NCBI GenBank assembly: GCA_027297845.1
Contig: JAPUHG010000261.1
Span: forward strand, 1-5,821
DNA length: 5,821 bases
From: Gammaproteobacteria bacterium
GTDB lineage: Bacteria > Pseudomonadota > Gammaproteobacteria > Steroidobacterales > MnTg04
Direction of reading: 5' to 3'
The position numbers and the translations under genes were made by a program. Each line of letters opens with the position of its first letter. Position 1 is the first letter of the stretch. Below are positions 1 to 5,821 of this stretch, one piece after another. The notes beneath the pieces are model-generated. The model made no database searches, had not been told where the DNA came from, and saw only the letters and a list, made by a program, of their open reading frames with translations.

Positions 1-2
1 CG

Positions 3-203
3 ATCGAGCGATTGACCGGCGAGATCCCCGCGGCGCTTCTGGCGCAGGACGGCTTCGTCTCGTCTACAGCCTGCCGCGCCTGCCATCCCGGCAACTACCA
101 GTCGTGGCACGACTCCTTTCACCGGACGATGACCCAGGCCGCAGTGCCGGACGCGCAAGGATACCGTAGCCGAAGCAGCGGCGACACTATGGCGAACGCC
201 TGA
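3..203 (+). CDS. Fragment of a multihaem cytochrome c-type protein (5' end outside window, 3' end apparently truncated)
   Basis: The frame is open from the left edge to a TGA at 201-203, giving 66 visible residues. It carries one haem c attachment motif, CRACH, encoded at 72-86. The motif lies in a context (DGFVSS-x-ACRACHP, then YQSWHDSFHRTMTQAA) that I recognise from memory as the first-haem region of large multihaem cytochromes, which work outside the cytoplasm in electron transfer. Such proteins normally continue for hundreds of residues with further CXXCH motifs. Here the family-like sequence ends near base 150, followed by a low-complexity R/S/G-rich tail and a stop. Neither alternative forward frame continues it: one stops at 167-169, the other at 220-222. 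The end overlaps the lnt 3' end by 17 bases, convergently. A TTG at 12-14 is in frame but has no visible ribosome site, so the true start is probably left of the window. It may be a pseudogene, a rearrangement scar or an assembly join. The haem motif is certain; the family is likely; functionality is doubtful. Confidence 0.55.
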   Translation: MERLTGEIPAALLAQDGFVSSTACRACHPGNYQSWHDSFHRTMTQAAVPDAQGYRSRSSGDTMANA

Positions 204-1686
204 TCTGCCCGGCCAGCAATAACGCCAGCAACACGATCAGGCAGGTCATGAGCAACGGCCAGTTGCCGACGCGCATAAAAAAGGTCTCGCCGGACAACGG
301 CTGAACCGTTGCGTTAATGACGGCCGGCACAAACTGGCTCGACACTTCAAGTAATTCGCCATGCGGGCCGATCACGGCGGAAATCCCGTTGTTGGTCGCC
401 CTAAGCATGTAACGCTGTGTTTCCATCGATAGCATGCGGGAGATCTGCAAGTGTTGATGCGGCGCGATGGTATCGCCAAACCAGGCATCGTTACTGACAT
501 TGACAAGCAGGGCCGCTGCCGGCAAAAACACCCGCTGCTCGGCGCCATAGGCGTCTTCGTAACAGATGCTGGGCGCTACCAGGATGCCGTTGATCGTCAG
601 CGGCGATTGCTCAAATTCTCCCGGCTCGATATCGGTGTACGGCAGGTTCCGCAGACGCATCCAGCGACGAACGAATTCAGGCACCGGGAAAAACTCGCCG
701 AAAGGCACCAGGTGGCGTTTGTAATAGAACTCTACCTGCGGGCCGAGGCTAAGCAGCGCATTATGATACACCTGCGCCTCAGGATCGTAGTCAAGGATCC
801 CCAGCAGCAGCGTATTGCCCCGCTTCAGCATGCGTTTGCGCAATCCCATCAGGTAATCGTCTACCTCAAAAATCAACGCCGGAATGGCCGCCTCGGGCCA
901 AATAATCAGGTCGCTATCCCAATGTCCGTCGGTCATCGAGACATACAGGTCCTTGGTCGGTTCCAGCATCTCGGGTAACCATTTCTTTTCCTGGGGGATC
1001 GAAGCCTGCACGATCGTGATCGACATTTTATCGCCGGCATCCATGGTCCACTGAACACGACCAAACAACGCGGCGACGATCCAGATGACAACGATGACGG
1101 CGATACCCAGTATTTTCTGTTGCCGCCGCGCCAGCACAATCGTAACCAGTCCGCCGGTGACAACCGCAACGGCCAGGCTGATTCCGTACACACCCATTAC
1201 CGGGGCAAGCGAACCCAGCCAGGTATCGGTCTGGCTGTATCCCAGGGTCAGCCACGGAAAGCCGGTGAGAAACCAACCGCGCCACCACTCCAACAGGACC
1301 CAGGCGGCCGGCAAACCGACCAGCCAGCCGACCGGGCCACGCTGTAGCCGGGCCCGAACCACCAGGTAGCCGAGGAGTGCGTGATACAGGCCCATGATCG
1401 CGACCAGACCTAGCATCAGAAGCAACGCCACCAACAGTGGGGCCTTCCCCAGTATATGAATCGAGTGATAAAGCCAGTAGGTACCGGCAAGGAATACGCC
1501 GGCGCCAAACAAAAAGCCCTTGCGGGCCGCTAACCGTGCGTCATCGGTCTGCCAGCTGAGAAACAGGACGGCCAGGCACAGAGGCGCCAATGGCCACCAC
1601 TGGAGTGGGGCAAACGCCATCGGCAGCAACAAACCCGAAAGCGCCACTGCCAGGTCACCCCGGCGACCGCGCAACCACTCGGTCAA
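187..1686 (-). CDS. lnt: Apolipoprotein N-acyltransferase
   Basis: Lnt is an inner-membrane enzyme that moves an acyl chain from a phospholipid to the N-terminal cysteine of diacylated lipoproteins, the last step of lipoprotein maturation before Lol sorting. The 499 residues are close to the roughly 512 of E. coli. About seven hydrophobic stretches fill residues 11-210, a nitrilase-fold periplasmic domain spans about 221-460, and a last membrane helix lies at about 475-494. The catalytic residues are recognisable: Glu265 in IIWPEAAIP, Lys323 in YYKRHLVPFGE and Cys375 in PSICYED, with supporting Glu331 and Glu377. Their spacing after Lys323 equals that of E. coli K335/C387. The start is taken as TTG at 1686-1684, because the corC stop lies just upstream and no ATG, GTG or TTG in frame lies between. 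A GGAG lies 11 bases before it. The next candidates, GTG at codon 14 and ATG at codon 23, would cut into the first membrane helix. It is the last gene of the cluster. Confidence 0.96.
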   Translation of the reverse strand: MTEWLRGRRGDLAVALSGLLLPMAFAPLQWWPLAPLCLAVLFLSWQTDDARLAARKGFLFGAGVFLAGTYWLYHSIHILGKAPLLVALLLMLGLVAIMGLYHALLGYLVVRARLQRGPVGWLVGLPAAWVLLEWWRGWFLTGFPWLTLGYSQTDTWLGSLAPVMGVYGISLAVAVVTGGLVTIVLARRQQKILGIAVIVVIWIVAALFGRVQWTMDAGDKMSITIVQASIPQEKKWLPEMLEPTKDLYVSMTDGHWDSDLIIWPEAAIPALIFEVDDYLMGLRKRMLKRGNTLLLGILDYDPEAQVYHNALLSLGPQVEFYYKRHLVPFGEFFPVPEFVRRWMRLRNLPYTDIEPGEFEQSPLTINGILVAPSICYEDAYGAEQRVFLPAAALLVNVSNDAWFGDTIAPHQHLQISRMLSMETQRYMLRATNNGISAVIGPHGELLEVSSQFVPAVINATVQPLSGETFFMRVGNWPLLMTCLIVLLALLLAGQIRRSP

Positions 1687-1697
1687 CAGCCGACTGT

Positions 1698-1701
1698 CTC
1701 C
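1698..1701 (-). promoter_or_regulatory. Ribosome binding site supporting the TTG start of lnt
   Basis: On the minus strand GGAG occurs 11 bases before the TTG at 1686, just after the corC stop codon. The spacing is slightly long. It is the only purine-rich site in the 18-base corC-lnt gap, and it supports the rare start codon. Translation of lnt is probably also helped by ribosomes finishing corC. Confidence 0.5.
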
Positions 1702-1704
1702 GTA

Positions 1705-2583
1705 TTATTGTTCTTCGAGCGCACCGGGAACGTCCTTTCCACTGACCGTTACCTGGAGAGTATCGATGCGGCGACGTCCCGCACGAGTAACCTTGAAGGC
1801 GTAGCCATCGACGGTGACGGTTTCGTCGCGTCCGGGCAGCTTGCCCATCTCACTCAGAATCAGCCCACCGACGGTCCCATAGTCCTCGTCGCTGAATTTG
1901 CTCCCAAAGTACTCGTTGAAATCATCGATGCGGGTTAGCGCGTGCACGGTAAACTGGTTCGCACTGTCACGCTGGATGAAAATGTCTTCCTCGATATCGT
2001 GCTCGTCATCGATATCGCCGACGATCTGTTCGAGTACGTCTTCGATGGTAAGCAGGCCTGCCACTGCGCCATATTCATCGACCACGATCGCCATGTGGTT
2101 GTGACTGGAACGAAATTCCTTGAGCAGGTTTTTCAGGCGCTTGCTCTCGGGGATAAATACCGCGGCCCGCATGTACTCGCGAATATCGAATACGCCGCGG
2201 CCATCCCCGGCAAAGTAACGCAGCAGGTCCTTGGCCATCAAAACACCGGCGACCTCATCGCGATCATCGCCCATTACGGGAAAACGCGAGTGCCCGGACT
2301 CAATAATAATCGGCAGGATATCGTGCGCCTCGGCATCTCGCTCCACGACGACCATTTGCGAGCGCGGGATCATGATTTCACGGACGTGGGCAGCGGAAAC
2401 TTCGAGCACACCTTCGAGCATGGCCAGATCTTCGGCATCGAGCAGACCTTTCTTGCCGGCATTCCGGAGATACTCGACGACTTGCGAACGATCCGTCGGC
2501 GTGGCGCCAAACAGCCGCCTGATGTTACTCAGCCAGCGGCGCCGCCGGGGACCGTTACTACTTGGAGGCTGCTCGGCGGACAT
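1705..2583 (-). CDS. corC: CBS-domain protein of the CorC/YbeX family
   Basis: The protein has 292 residues, the same length as E. coli CorC (YbeX). It is cytosolic, with no membrane segment, and has an Arg-rich N-terminus (about residues 12-23). Two CBS domains, which bind adenine nucleotides, occupy roughly residues 66-125 (beginning IMIPRSQM) and 135-190. The second ends in the hallmark VVDEYGAVAGLLTIEDVLEQ (168-187), followed by IVGDIDDEHD. A C-terminal CorC/HlyC-type domain (about 205-285, with YGTVGGLI at 235-242) completes the architecture. In enterobacteria the protein is linked to magnesium/cobalt efflux and to ribosome and heat physiology; its exact biochemical role is unsettled. 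The membrane-anchored relatives with a DUF21 domain are excluded because no such domain is present. The ATG start at 2583 is preceded by AGGTGG. It sits 55 bases after ybeY and 18 bases before lnt, as in other gammaproteobacteria. Confidence 0.95.
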   Translation of the reverse strand: MSAEQPPSSNGPRRRRWLSNIRRLFGATPTDRSQVVEYLRNAGKKGLLDAEDLAMLEGVLEVSAAHVREIMIPRSQMVVVERDAEAHDILPIIIESGHSRFPVMGDDRDEVAGVLMAKDLLRYFAGDGRGVFDIREYMRAAVFIPESKRLKNLLKEFRSSHNHMAIVVDEYGAVAGLLTIEDVLEQIVGDIDDEHDIEEDIFIQRDSANQFTVHALTRIDDFNEYFGSKFSDEDYGTVGGLILSEMGKLPGRDETVTVDGYAFKVTRAGRRRIDTLQVTVSGKDVPGALEEQ

Positions 2584-2594
2584 AGCTCAGTCTA

Positions 2595-2600
2595 CCACCT
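2595..2600 (-). promoter_or_regulatory. Ribosome binding site of corC
   Basis: AGGTGG on the minus strand, one mismatch from the consensus AGGAGG, lies 11 bases before the ATG at 2583. It supports that start over any downstream alternative. Confidence 0.5.
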
Positions 2601-2638
2601 GTAACTGGCTCTGCGTAAGCATAGCAAGGCCGTGCCGA

Positions 2639-3112
2639 TCAACGATCGACGGCATCGGCATAGGGATCCGGGTAGCCGAGCGAAGCCAGAATAGTGGTTT
2701 CCAGGGCTTCCATTGCTTTTGCCTCGTCCGCCTGCTGGTGATCGTGCCCCAGCAAATGCAACACACCGTGAATGACCAGGTGCGCCCAGTGCTCCTGTAC
2801 CTCCTTGCCCTGCTCGGTCGCTTCGCATTCGACTAGCGGTGCGCAGATCACCAGGTCACCCAGCCATGGGTGATCGACTCCGGCCGGCAGGTCAGCCGGG
2901 AAAGACAAGACGTTGGTCGGCTTGTCCTGGTCGCGGTATTGCGCGTTCAGCGACTGGCTTTCCGGTTGGTTGACGATGCGTATCGTAATTTCGCGATCCA
3001 CCTCCTGCTGTTGCAAGGCGGCGATGACCCAGGCACGCAAACGCTTCTCACCGGGCACGGTTGCTGAATCGGAAAGTACCTGGACGGCGAGTTCAACCCC
3101 TGGCCCGTTCAC
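2639..3112 (-). CDS. ybeY: Endoribonuclease YbeY, rRNA maturation factor
   Basis: YbeY is a zinc-dependent single-strand endoribonuclease needed for 16S rRNA 3' end maturation and late-stage 70S ribosome quality control. The GTG start at 3112 gives 157 residues, against 155 in E. coli. The frame stays open upstream to 3295 but that part is antiparallel noise over phoH; the GTG has AAGGA eight bases before it and yields the correct family N-terminus. The metal-binding signature HGVLHLLGHDH lies at residues 115-125, with ligands His115, His119 and His125. The usual Tyr before DH is His here. The other signature, YRDQDKPTNVLSFP (about 59-72), includes the conserved Arg60. WLGDLVIC and the C-terminal MEALET...LGYPDPY also match the family. 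The start follows the phoH stop by four bases, so the two genes are very probably translationally coupled. This phoH-ybeY pairing is conserved widely in bacteria. Confidence 0.96.
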   Translation of the reverse strand: MNGPGVELAVQVLSDSATVPGEKRLRAWVIAALQQQEVDREITIRIVNQPESQSLNAQYRDQDKPTNVLSFPADLPAGVDHPWLGDLVICAPLVECEATEQGKEVQEHWAHLVIHGVLHLLGHDHQQADEAKAMEALETTILASLGYPDPYADAVDR

Positions 3113-3116
3113 GGTT

Positions 3117-4073
3117 CTAATCCTTTTTGTCGTGTTTTGCATAGGCCTCGACGATCGCCTGGACCAGTGGATGGCGAACCACATCCTGCGCGTTAAAACG
3201 GGTAAAACTGACCCCTTTGACTTTGGCCAAGACACGAATGACCTGATTGAGGCCGGACTCCTGGCCGCGTGGCAAATCGGTCTGCGTGACATCACCGGTC
3301 ACCACCGCGCGTGAGCCAAAACCGATACGGGTCAGAAACATTTTCATCTGCTCTACGCTGGTGTTCTGTGCTTCGTCCAGAATGACGAAACTCTCGCTCA
3401 GCGACCGCCCGCGCATAAACGCCAATGGCGCCACTTCGATGACATGTTTTTCGACCAGGCGGGCGACCCGTTCAAAACCCAGCATTTCATAAAGCGCGTC
3501 GTACATCGGCCGCAAATAGGGATCGATCTTCTGCGACAGGTCGCCGGGCAGGAATCCCAGCCGCTCGCCGGCCTCCACCGCCGGCCTGACCAGGATTATT
3601 CGCCGAACCTCTTCCTGCTCCAGCGCCTCAACCGCACGTGCCACCGCCAGGTAAGTCTTGCCGGTCCCAGCCGGCCCGATACCAATGGTCAGGTCGCTGG
3701 TGCGCATGTTGTGCAAGTAATCGAGTTGATTGCGGCCACGGCCACGAATGGTCTTGCGGCGCGTGCGCACCACCTGGTTGATTGTGCTGCTCTCTTCGAC
3801 CGGAGTCATGCCGGCTTCGCGCAGCGCCATATGGACGTGCTCGGAATCGAGGTCTTCTTCGGCGGTCTGCCGATAGAGCTGGGTCAAAACCTTCGCCGCG
3901 TTTTCCGCATTCTTTGATTTGCCAGCGACATTGAAGTGATTGCCCCTGGCGCTGACTTCCACAGCGAAGTGTTGTTCGATCAACTTCAGGTGTTTGTCGA
4001 ACTCACCGCACAATCGGGCCAGCCGCTTGTTGTCGGCAGGCTCCATGGTCAGTTCCAGCAGTTGCTCGCTCAT
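3117..4073 (-). CDS. ybeZ: PhoH-like P-loop ATPase (YbeZ)
   Basis: This is a cytosolic PhoH-family NTPase of 318 residues. The N-terminal part (1-120) aligns by eye with E. coli YbeZ, including EPADNKRLARLCG near residue 11. The ATPase core follows: Walker A GPAGTGKT at 133-140, the family hallmark RPAVEAGERLGFLPGDLSQK at 163-182, Walker B VILDEAQN at 230-237, and QMKMFLTRIGF and VVTGDVTQTDLPRG after it. It lacks the charged C-terminal tail of the E. coli protein (about 346 residues) and ends soon after HPLVQAIVEAYAKHDKKD. The family is linked to RNA metabolism, and YbeZ is known as a functional partner of YbeY; the precise substrate is not certain. The ATG at 4073 directly follows the miaB TGA with no gap and has no clear Shine-Dalgarno, so its translation likely depends on ribosomes ending miaB. 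A second ATG at codon 10 is less likely because codons 1-9 match the family's N-terminal length. Confidence 0.95.
   Translation of the reverse strand: MSEQLLELTMEPADNKRLARLCGEFDKHLKLIEQHFAVEVSARGNHFNVAGKSKNAENAAKVLTQLYRQTAEEDLDSEHVHMALREAGMTPVEESSTINQVVRTRRKTIRGRGRNQLDYLHNMRTSDLTIGIGPAGTGKTYLAVARAVEALEQEEVRRIILVRPAVEAGERLGFLPGDLSQKIDPYLRPMYDALYEMLGFERVARLVEKHVIEVAPLAFMRGRSLSESFVILDEAQNTSVEQMKMFLTRIGFGSRAVVTGDVTQTDLPRGQESGLNQVIRVLAKVKGVSFTRFNAQDVVRHPLVQAIVEAYAKHDKKD
3121..3125 (-). promoter_or_regulatory. Ribosome binding site fixing the GTG start of ybeY
   Basis: AAGGA on the minus strand lies eight bases before the GTG at 3112 and inside the last codons of the phoH-like gene. It decides the start against the longer open frame and an upstream in-frame ATG at 3142, and implies coupling to translation of the preceding gene. 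Confidence 0.75.
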
Positions 4074-5414
4074 TCAGGCAACACGGCGCTCTGTTTCGAG
4101 ACGACCGCGCAGGGAATTCGGCAACGCCTCGGTGATACGAATATCGGCAAACTGGTCGATCAGCGACGGATCACCATCGAAATTTACCCAGCGGTTGTTC
4201 TCCGTGCGACCGGAAAGCTGGCTGGGATTTTTTGGCGATGGCTTCTCGACGAGCACGCGTTGTACCGTACCGATCATCGCCTGGCTGATTTGCTGCGCCT
4301 GCTGGTTGATTCTTTGCTGTAACAAGACCAGGCGTTGCTGTTTTTCCTCAGCACTGATCTCATCCGCGAACGAGGCGGCTGGCGTGCCGGGTCGTGGCGA
4401 ATAAATAAAACTGAACGACTGGTCGAAACCGATATCGGCAATCAGGTTCATGGTGTCCTCGAAATCCTGGTCGGTCTCGCCCGGAAAGCCGACGATAAAA
4501 TCCGATGAGATCGAGATATCCGGCCGCACTTTGCGCAGCTTCCTGATCTTGTGCTTGTATTCCAGCGTCGTATGGCCGCGCTTCATCCGGGCGAGTATGC
4601 GGTCCGAGCCGCTTTGCACCGGTAGGTGCAGGAAATTGGCCAGCTTGGGAATCTCCGCGTAGGCCCGGATCAGGCTGTCGCTAAACTCCAGCGGGTGCGA
4701 GGTCGTAAAGCGAATACGTTCAACGCCAGCGATCGCCGCGACGAAATGAATCAGCGTCGCAAGATCCGCCTCGGTACCGTCATTCATCGGACCCCGGTAA
4801 GCGTTGACGTTTTGCCCGAGCAGGTTGATTTCCCGAACCCCCTGCTCAGCGAGTTGCACGACCTCGGCGATAACATCATCGAACGGGCGACTGAATTCCT
4901 CACCGCGCGTGTAGGGCACCACGCAAAAAGTACAGTACTTGCTGCATCCTTCCATCGCCGAAACGAAAGCAGTTGCCCCATTGGCACGGGGTTGCGGCAG
5001 GTTATCGAATTTCTCGATCTCCGGGAAACTGATATCGACCTGGCCCTGACCGCTGCTGCGCAGTTTGTCGACCATCGCCGGCAAGCGATGCAAGGTCTGC
5101 GGACCAAAAACCAGGTCAACATAGGGCGCGCGCTTGCGGATCGCCTCACCTTCCTGTGAGGCGACGCAGCCGCCGACACCGATGACCAGCCCGGGCTTGT
5201 CTTTTTTCCATTTCTTCCAGCGACCCAGCTGCGAAAACACTTTTTCCTGTGCCTTTTCGCGAATCGAGCAGGTATTGAGCAACAGGACATCGGCCTGTTC
5301 CGGTTCGCTGGTCAACTCCAGGCCATGCGATTCCCTGAGTACGTCCGCCATTTTCTCGGAGTCGTACTCATTCATCTGGCAACCGAAGGTCTTGATATAA
5401 AGTTTTCCTGGCAT
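4074..5414 (-). CDS. miaB: tRNA-2-methylthio-N6-dimethylallyladenosine synthase MiaB
   Basis: MiaB is a radical-SAM methylthiotransferase that converts i6A37 to ms2i6A37 in tRNAs reading UNN codons. The chosen ATG at 5414 gives 446 residues and begins MPGKLYIKTFGCQMNEYDSE, the family N-terminus. A TTG 12 codons upstream (5450) is in frame but would add an unrelated extension and has no ribosome site. The N-terminal MTTase domain carries the auxiliary [4Fe-4S] ligands Cys12, Cys49 (NTCSIREKA) and Cys83 (GGCVASQ). The radical-SAM motif CSKYCTFC gives Cys157, Cys161 and Cys164, the same numbers as in E. coli, followed by VVPYTRG. SAM-domain motifs LLGQNVNAY, FTTSHP, HLPVQSGSD and DFIVGFPGET are present. 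A C-terminal TRAM-type domain (about 378-440) is expected to bind tRNA. RimO and MtaB relatives are excluded by the MiaB-specific N-terminus and the genomic context. Shine-Dalgarno sequence is weak: the nearest purine stretch, AGGG, is about 19 bases upstream. Confidence 0.97.
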   Translation of the reverse strand: MPGKLYIKTFGCQMNEYDSEKMADVLRESHGLELTSEPEQADVLLLNTCSIREKAQEKVFSQLGRWKKWKKDKPGLVIGVGGCVASQEGEAIRKRAPYVDLVFGPQTLHRLPAMVDKLRSSGQGQVDISFPEIEKFDNLPQPRANGATAFVSAMEGCSKYCTFCVVPYTRGEEFSRPFDDVIAEVVQLAEQGVREINLLGQNVNAYRGPMNDGTEADLATLIHFVAAIAGVERIRFTTSHPLEFSDSLIRAYAEIPKLANFLHLPVQSGSDRILARMKRGHTTLEYKHKIRKLRKVRPDISISSDFIVGFPGETDQDFEDTMNLIADIGFDQSFSFIYSPRPGTPAASFADEISAEEKQQRLVLLQQRINQQAQQISQAMIGTVQRVLVEKPSPKNPSQLSGRTENNRWVNFDGDPSLIDQFADIRITEALPNSLRGRLETERRVA

Positions 5415-5516
5415 AGCGTTGTAGCGCAGCGGCCCTATAGTCCTAAGCAATTGACGTAAGTTACTATTTTTCCTTGTATTTTTCCAGCAAAGCCTGGAAA
5501 TCTGCGACCCAGACCC
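5415..5516 (-). other. Intergenic region between the APS kinase gene and miaB
   Basis: This 102-base gap is the longest non-coding stretch in the window and should hold the promoter of the miaB-lnt cluster, if the cluster has its own. On the minus strand a TATAGG at 5437-5432 could act as a -10 element, but the sequence 17 bases before it (AACTTA) is a poor -35 box, and TATAGG would leave only a short leader before the ATG at 5414. The region is richer in A/T than the genes, especially 5460-5500. It also contains a perfect inverted repeat at 5481-5500. Nothing else is recognised. Confidence 0.35.
5481..5500. repeat. Short perfect inverted repeat, possible weak transcript hairpin
   Basis: TTTCCAG at 5481-5487 and CTGGAAA at 5494-5500 form a perfect 7-bp stem around a 6-base loop, 17 bases after the APS kinase stop in the direction of transcription. 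On the minus strand the stem is followed by AATACAAGG rather than a T-run, so it is not a textbook intrinsic terminator. It might stabilise the 3' end of the upstream mRNA or be chance. Confidence 0.4.
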
Positions 5517-5821
5517 CTACTTGATAAAGCCGAGGTTCTCCAGCTTGATCAGGATCTGGTGAGCCGCGTTATCCGGCGAGATGTGCTGGGTATCGATGTT
5601 GACCTCCGGATTCTCCGGTTCCTCATAGGGATCGGAAATACCGGTAAACTCCTTGATGATGCCCGCCCGCGCCTTCGCGTAGAGTCCTTTGCGATCGCGT
5701 TGCTCGCACACCTCAAGCGATGTGGAAACGTGAACCTCGATAAACCCGCCATATTGTTCGATCGTCTCCCTGACCTTGCGTCGCGTGGCGCTGTAGGGCG
5801 CGATCGGAGCACAGATCGCGA
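5517..5821 (-). CDS. cysC: Adenylylsulfate kinase domain, C-terminal part (5' end outside window); possibly a bifunctional sulfurylase/APS kinase
   Basis: APS kinase phosphorylates adenosine 5'-phosphosulfate to PAPS in sulfate assimilation, in the cytosol. Reading from 5819 to the TAG at 5517-5519, 100 residues are visible, the C-terminal half of the roughly 200-residue kinase domain. It begins AICAPIAPYSATRRKVRETI, the equivalent of the family's ISPYR segment. FIEVHVSTSLEVCEQRD follows, then the substrate lid region RKGLYAKARAGIIKEFTG and SDPYEEPENPEVNIDT, all strong family markers. The P-loop lies beyond the right edge, so nucleotide binding cannot be checked. The ICAPIAPY segment and the ending LENLGFIK resemble, from memory, the kinase domain of fused ATP sulfurylase/APS kinase proteins (Aquifex type) more than the stand-alone CysC of E. 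coli, so the full gene may be a sat-cysC fusion. A GTG at 5711 is internal, not a start, because the conserved sequence continues upstream. It shares strand with miaB, but a 102-base gap separates them. Confidence 0.9.
   Translation of the reverse strand, partial: AICAPIAPYSATRRKVRETIEQYGGFIEVHVSTSLEVCEQRDRKGLYAKARAGIIKEFTGISDPYEEPENPEVNIDTQHISPDNAAHQILIKLENLGFIK

Noticed and set aside
169..182. GCCG/CGGC short inverted repeat near the lnt 3' end as a terminator
   Set aside because: The stem is only four base pairs and has no T-run on either strand.
1942..2604. A 220-codon open frame on the plus strand opposite corC
   Set aside because: It is antisense to a clear, full-length corC with all family motifs; its translation has no recognisable motif, and such mirror frames are expected in GC-rich coding DNA.
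2618..2626. Minus-strand extended -10-like TGCTATGCT in the ybeY-corC gap
   Set aside because: No acceptable -35 box stands at the right distance, and a single nine-base match in this composition is not enough to claim an internal promoter for corC-lnt.
3113..3295. An N-terminal extension of ybeY over the end of the phoH-like gene
   Set aside because: The extra residues overlap the conserved ATPase C-terminus and are unlike YbeY; the GTG at 3112 with AAGGA eight bases upstream gives the normal family length.
4626..5159. A 177-codon open frame on the plus strand opposite miaB, plus similar ones at 3444-3917 and 451-978
   Set aside because: All lie inside conserved minus-strand genes, lack ribosome sites and family motifs, and follow the codon periodicity of the real genes.
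5451..5479. Plus-strand promoter-like pair TTGACG and TTGTAT with a 17-base spacer
   Set aside because: The -10 box matches only three of six consensus positions and the promoter would point antisense into the APS kinase gene with no plus-strand gene to serve.

Overview
This window reads as chromosomal housekeeping DNA from a Gram-negative proteobacterium, most likely a gammaproteobacterium. The evidence is an uninterrupted run, all on the minus strand, of miaB - phoH-type ATPase (ybeZ) - ybeY - corC (ybeX) - lnt, the order known from Escherichia coli and its relatives. An apolipoprotein N-acyltransferase also implies an outer-membrane-bearing cell with triacylated lipoproteins. Base composition is moderately GC-rich and looks even across the cluster. 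I see no insertion sequence, CRISPR array, tRNA or rRNA.

Layout in the direction of transcription (right to left). At the right edge is the 3' part of an adenylylsulfate kinase domain (5821-5517), which runs off the window. Its sequence type resembles the C-terminal domain of bifunctional ATP sulfurylase/APS kinase proteins. A gap of about 100 bases (5415-5516) follows, with a short perfect inverted repeat and no convincing promoter. miaB (5414-4074) is followed with no gap by the phoH-like gene (4073-3117). ybeY begins at a GTG four bases after the phoH stop, with its Shine-Dalgarno inside the end of phoH. After 55 bases comes corC (2583-1705), then after 18 bases lnt, which starts at TTG (1686-187). 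The tight spacing suggests one operon from miaB to lnt.

The genes fit a theme of RNA/ribosome quality and envelope maintenance. MiaB modifies tRNA position 37. YbeY is an RNase linked to 16S rRNA maturation and 70S quality control. The PhoH-like ATPase is its usual genetic partner. CorC is a cytosolic CBS protein associated with divalent-cation handling. Lnt completes lipoprotein acylation in the inner membrane.

At the left edge, on the opposite strand and converging on lnt, is a short open frame (3-203) with one CXXCH haem motif and a surrounding sequence typical of large multihaem cytochromes. It stops about 40 residues after the haem motif and overlaps the last bases of lnt. It is therefore probably a truncated gene or a rearrangement/assembly junction, and it is the only clearly abnormal element. 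I found no evidence for a previously undescribed system here.
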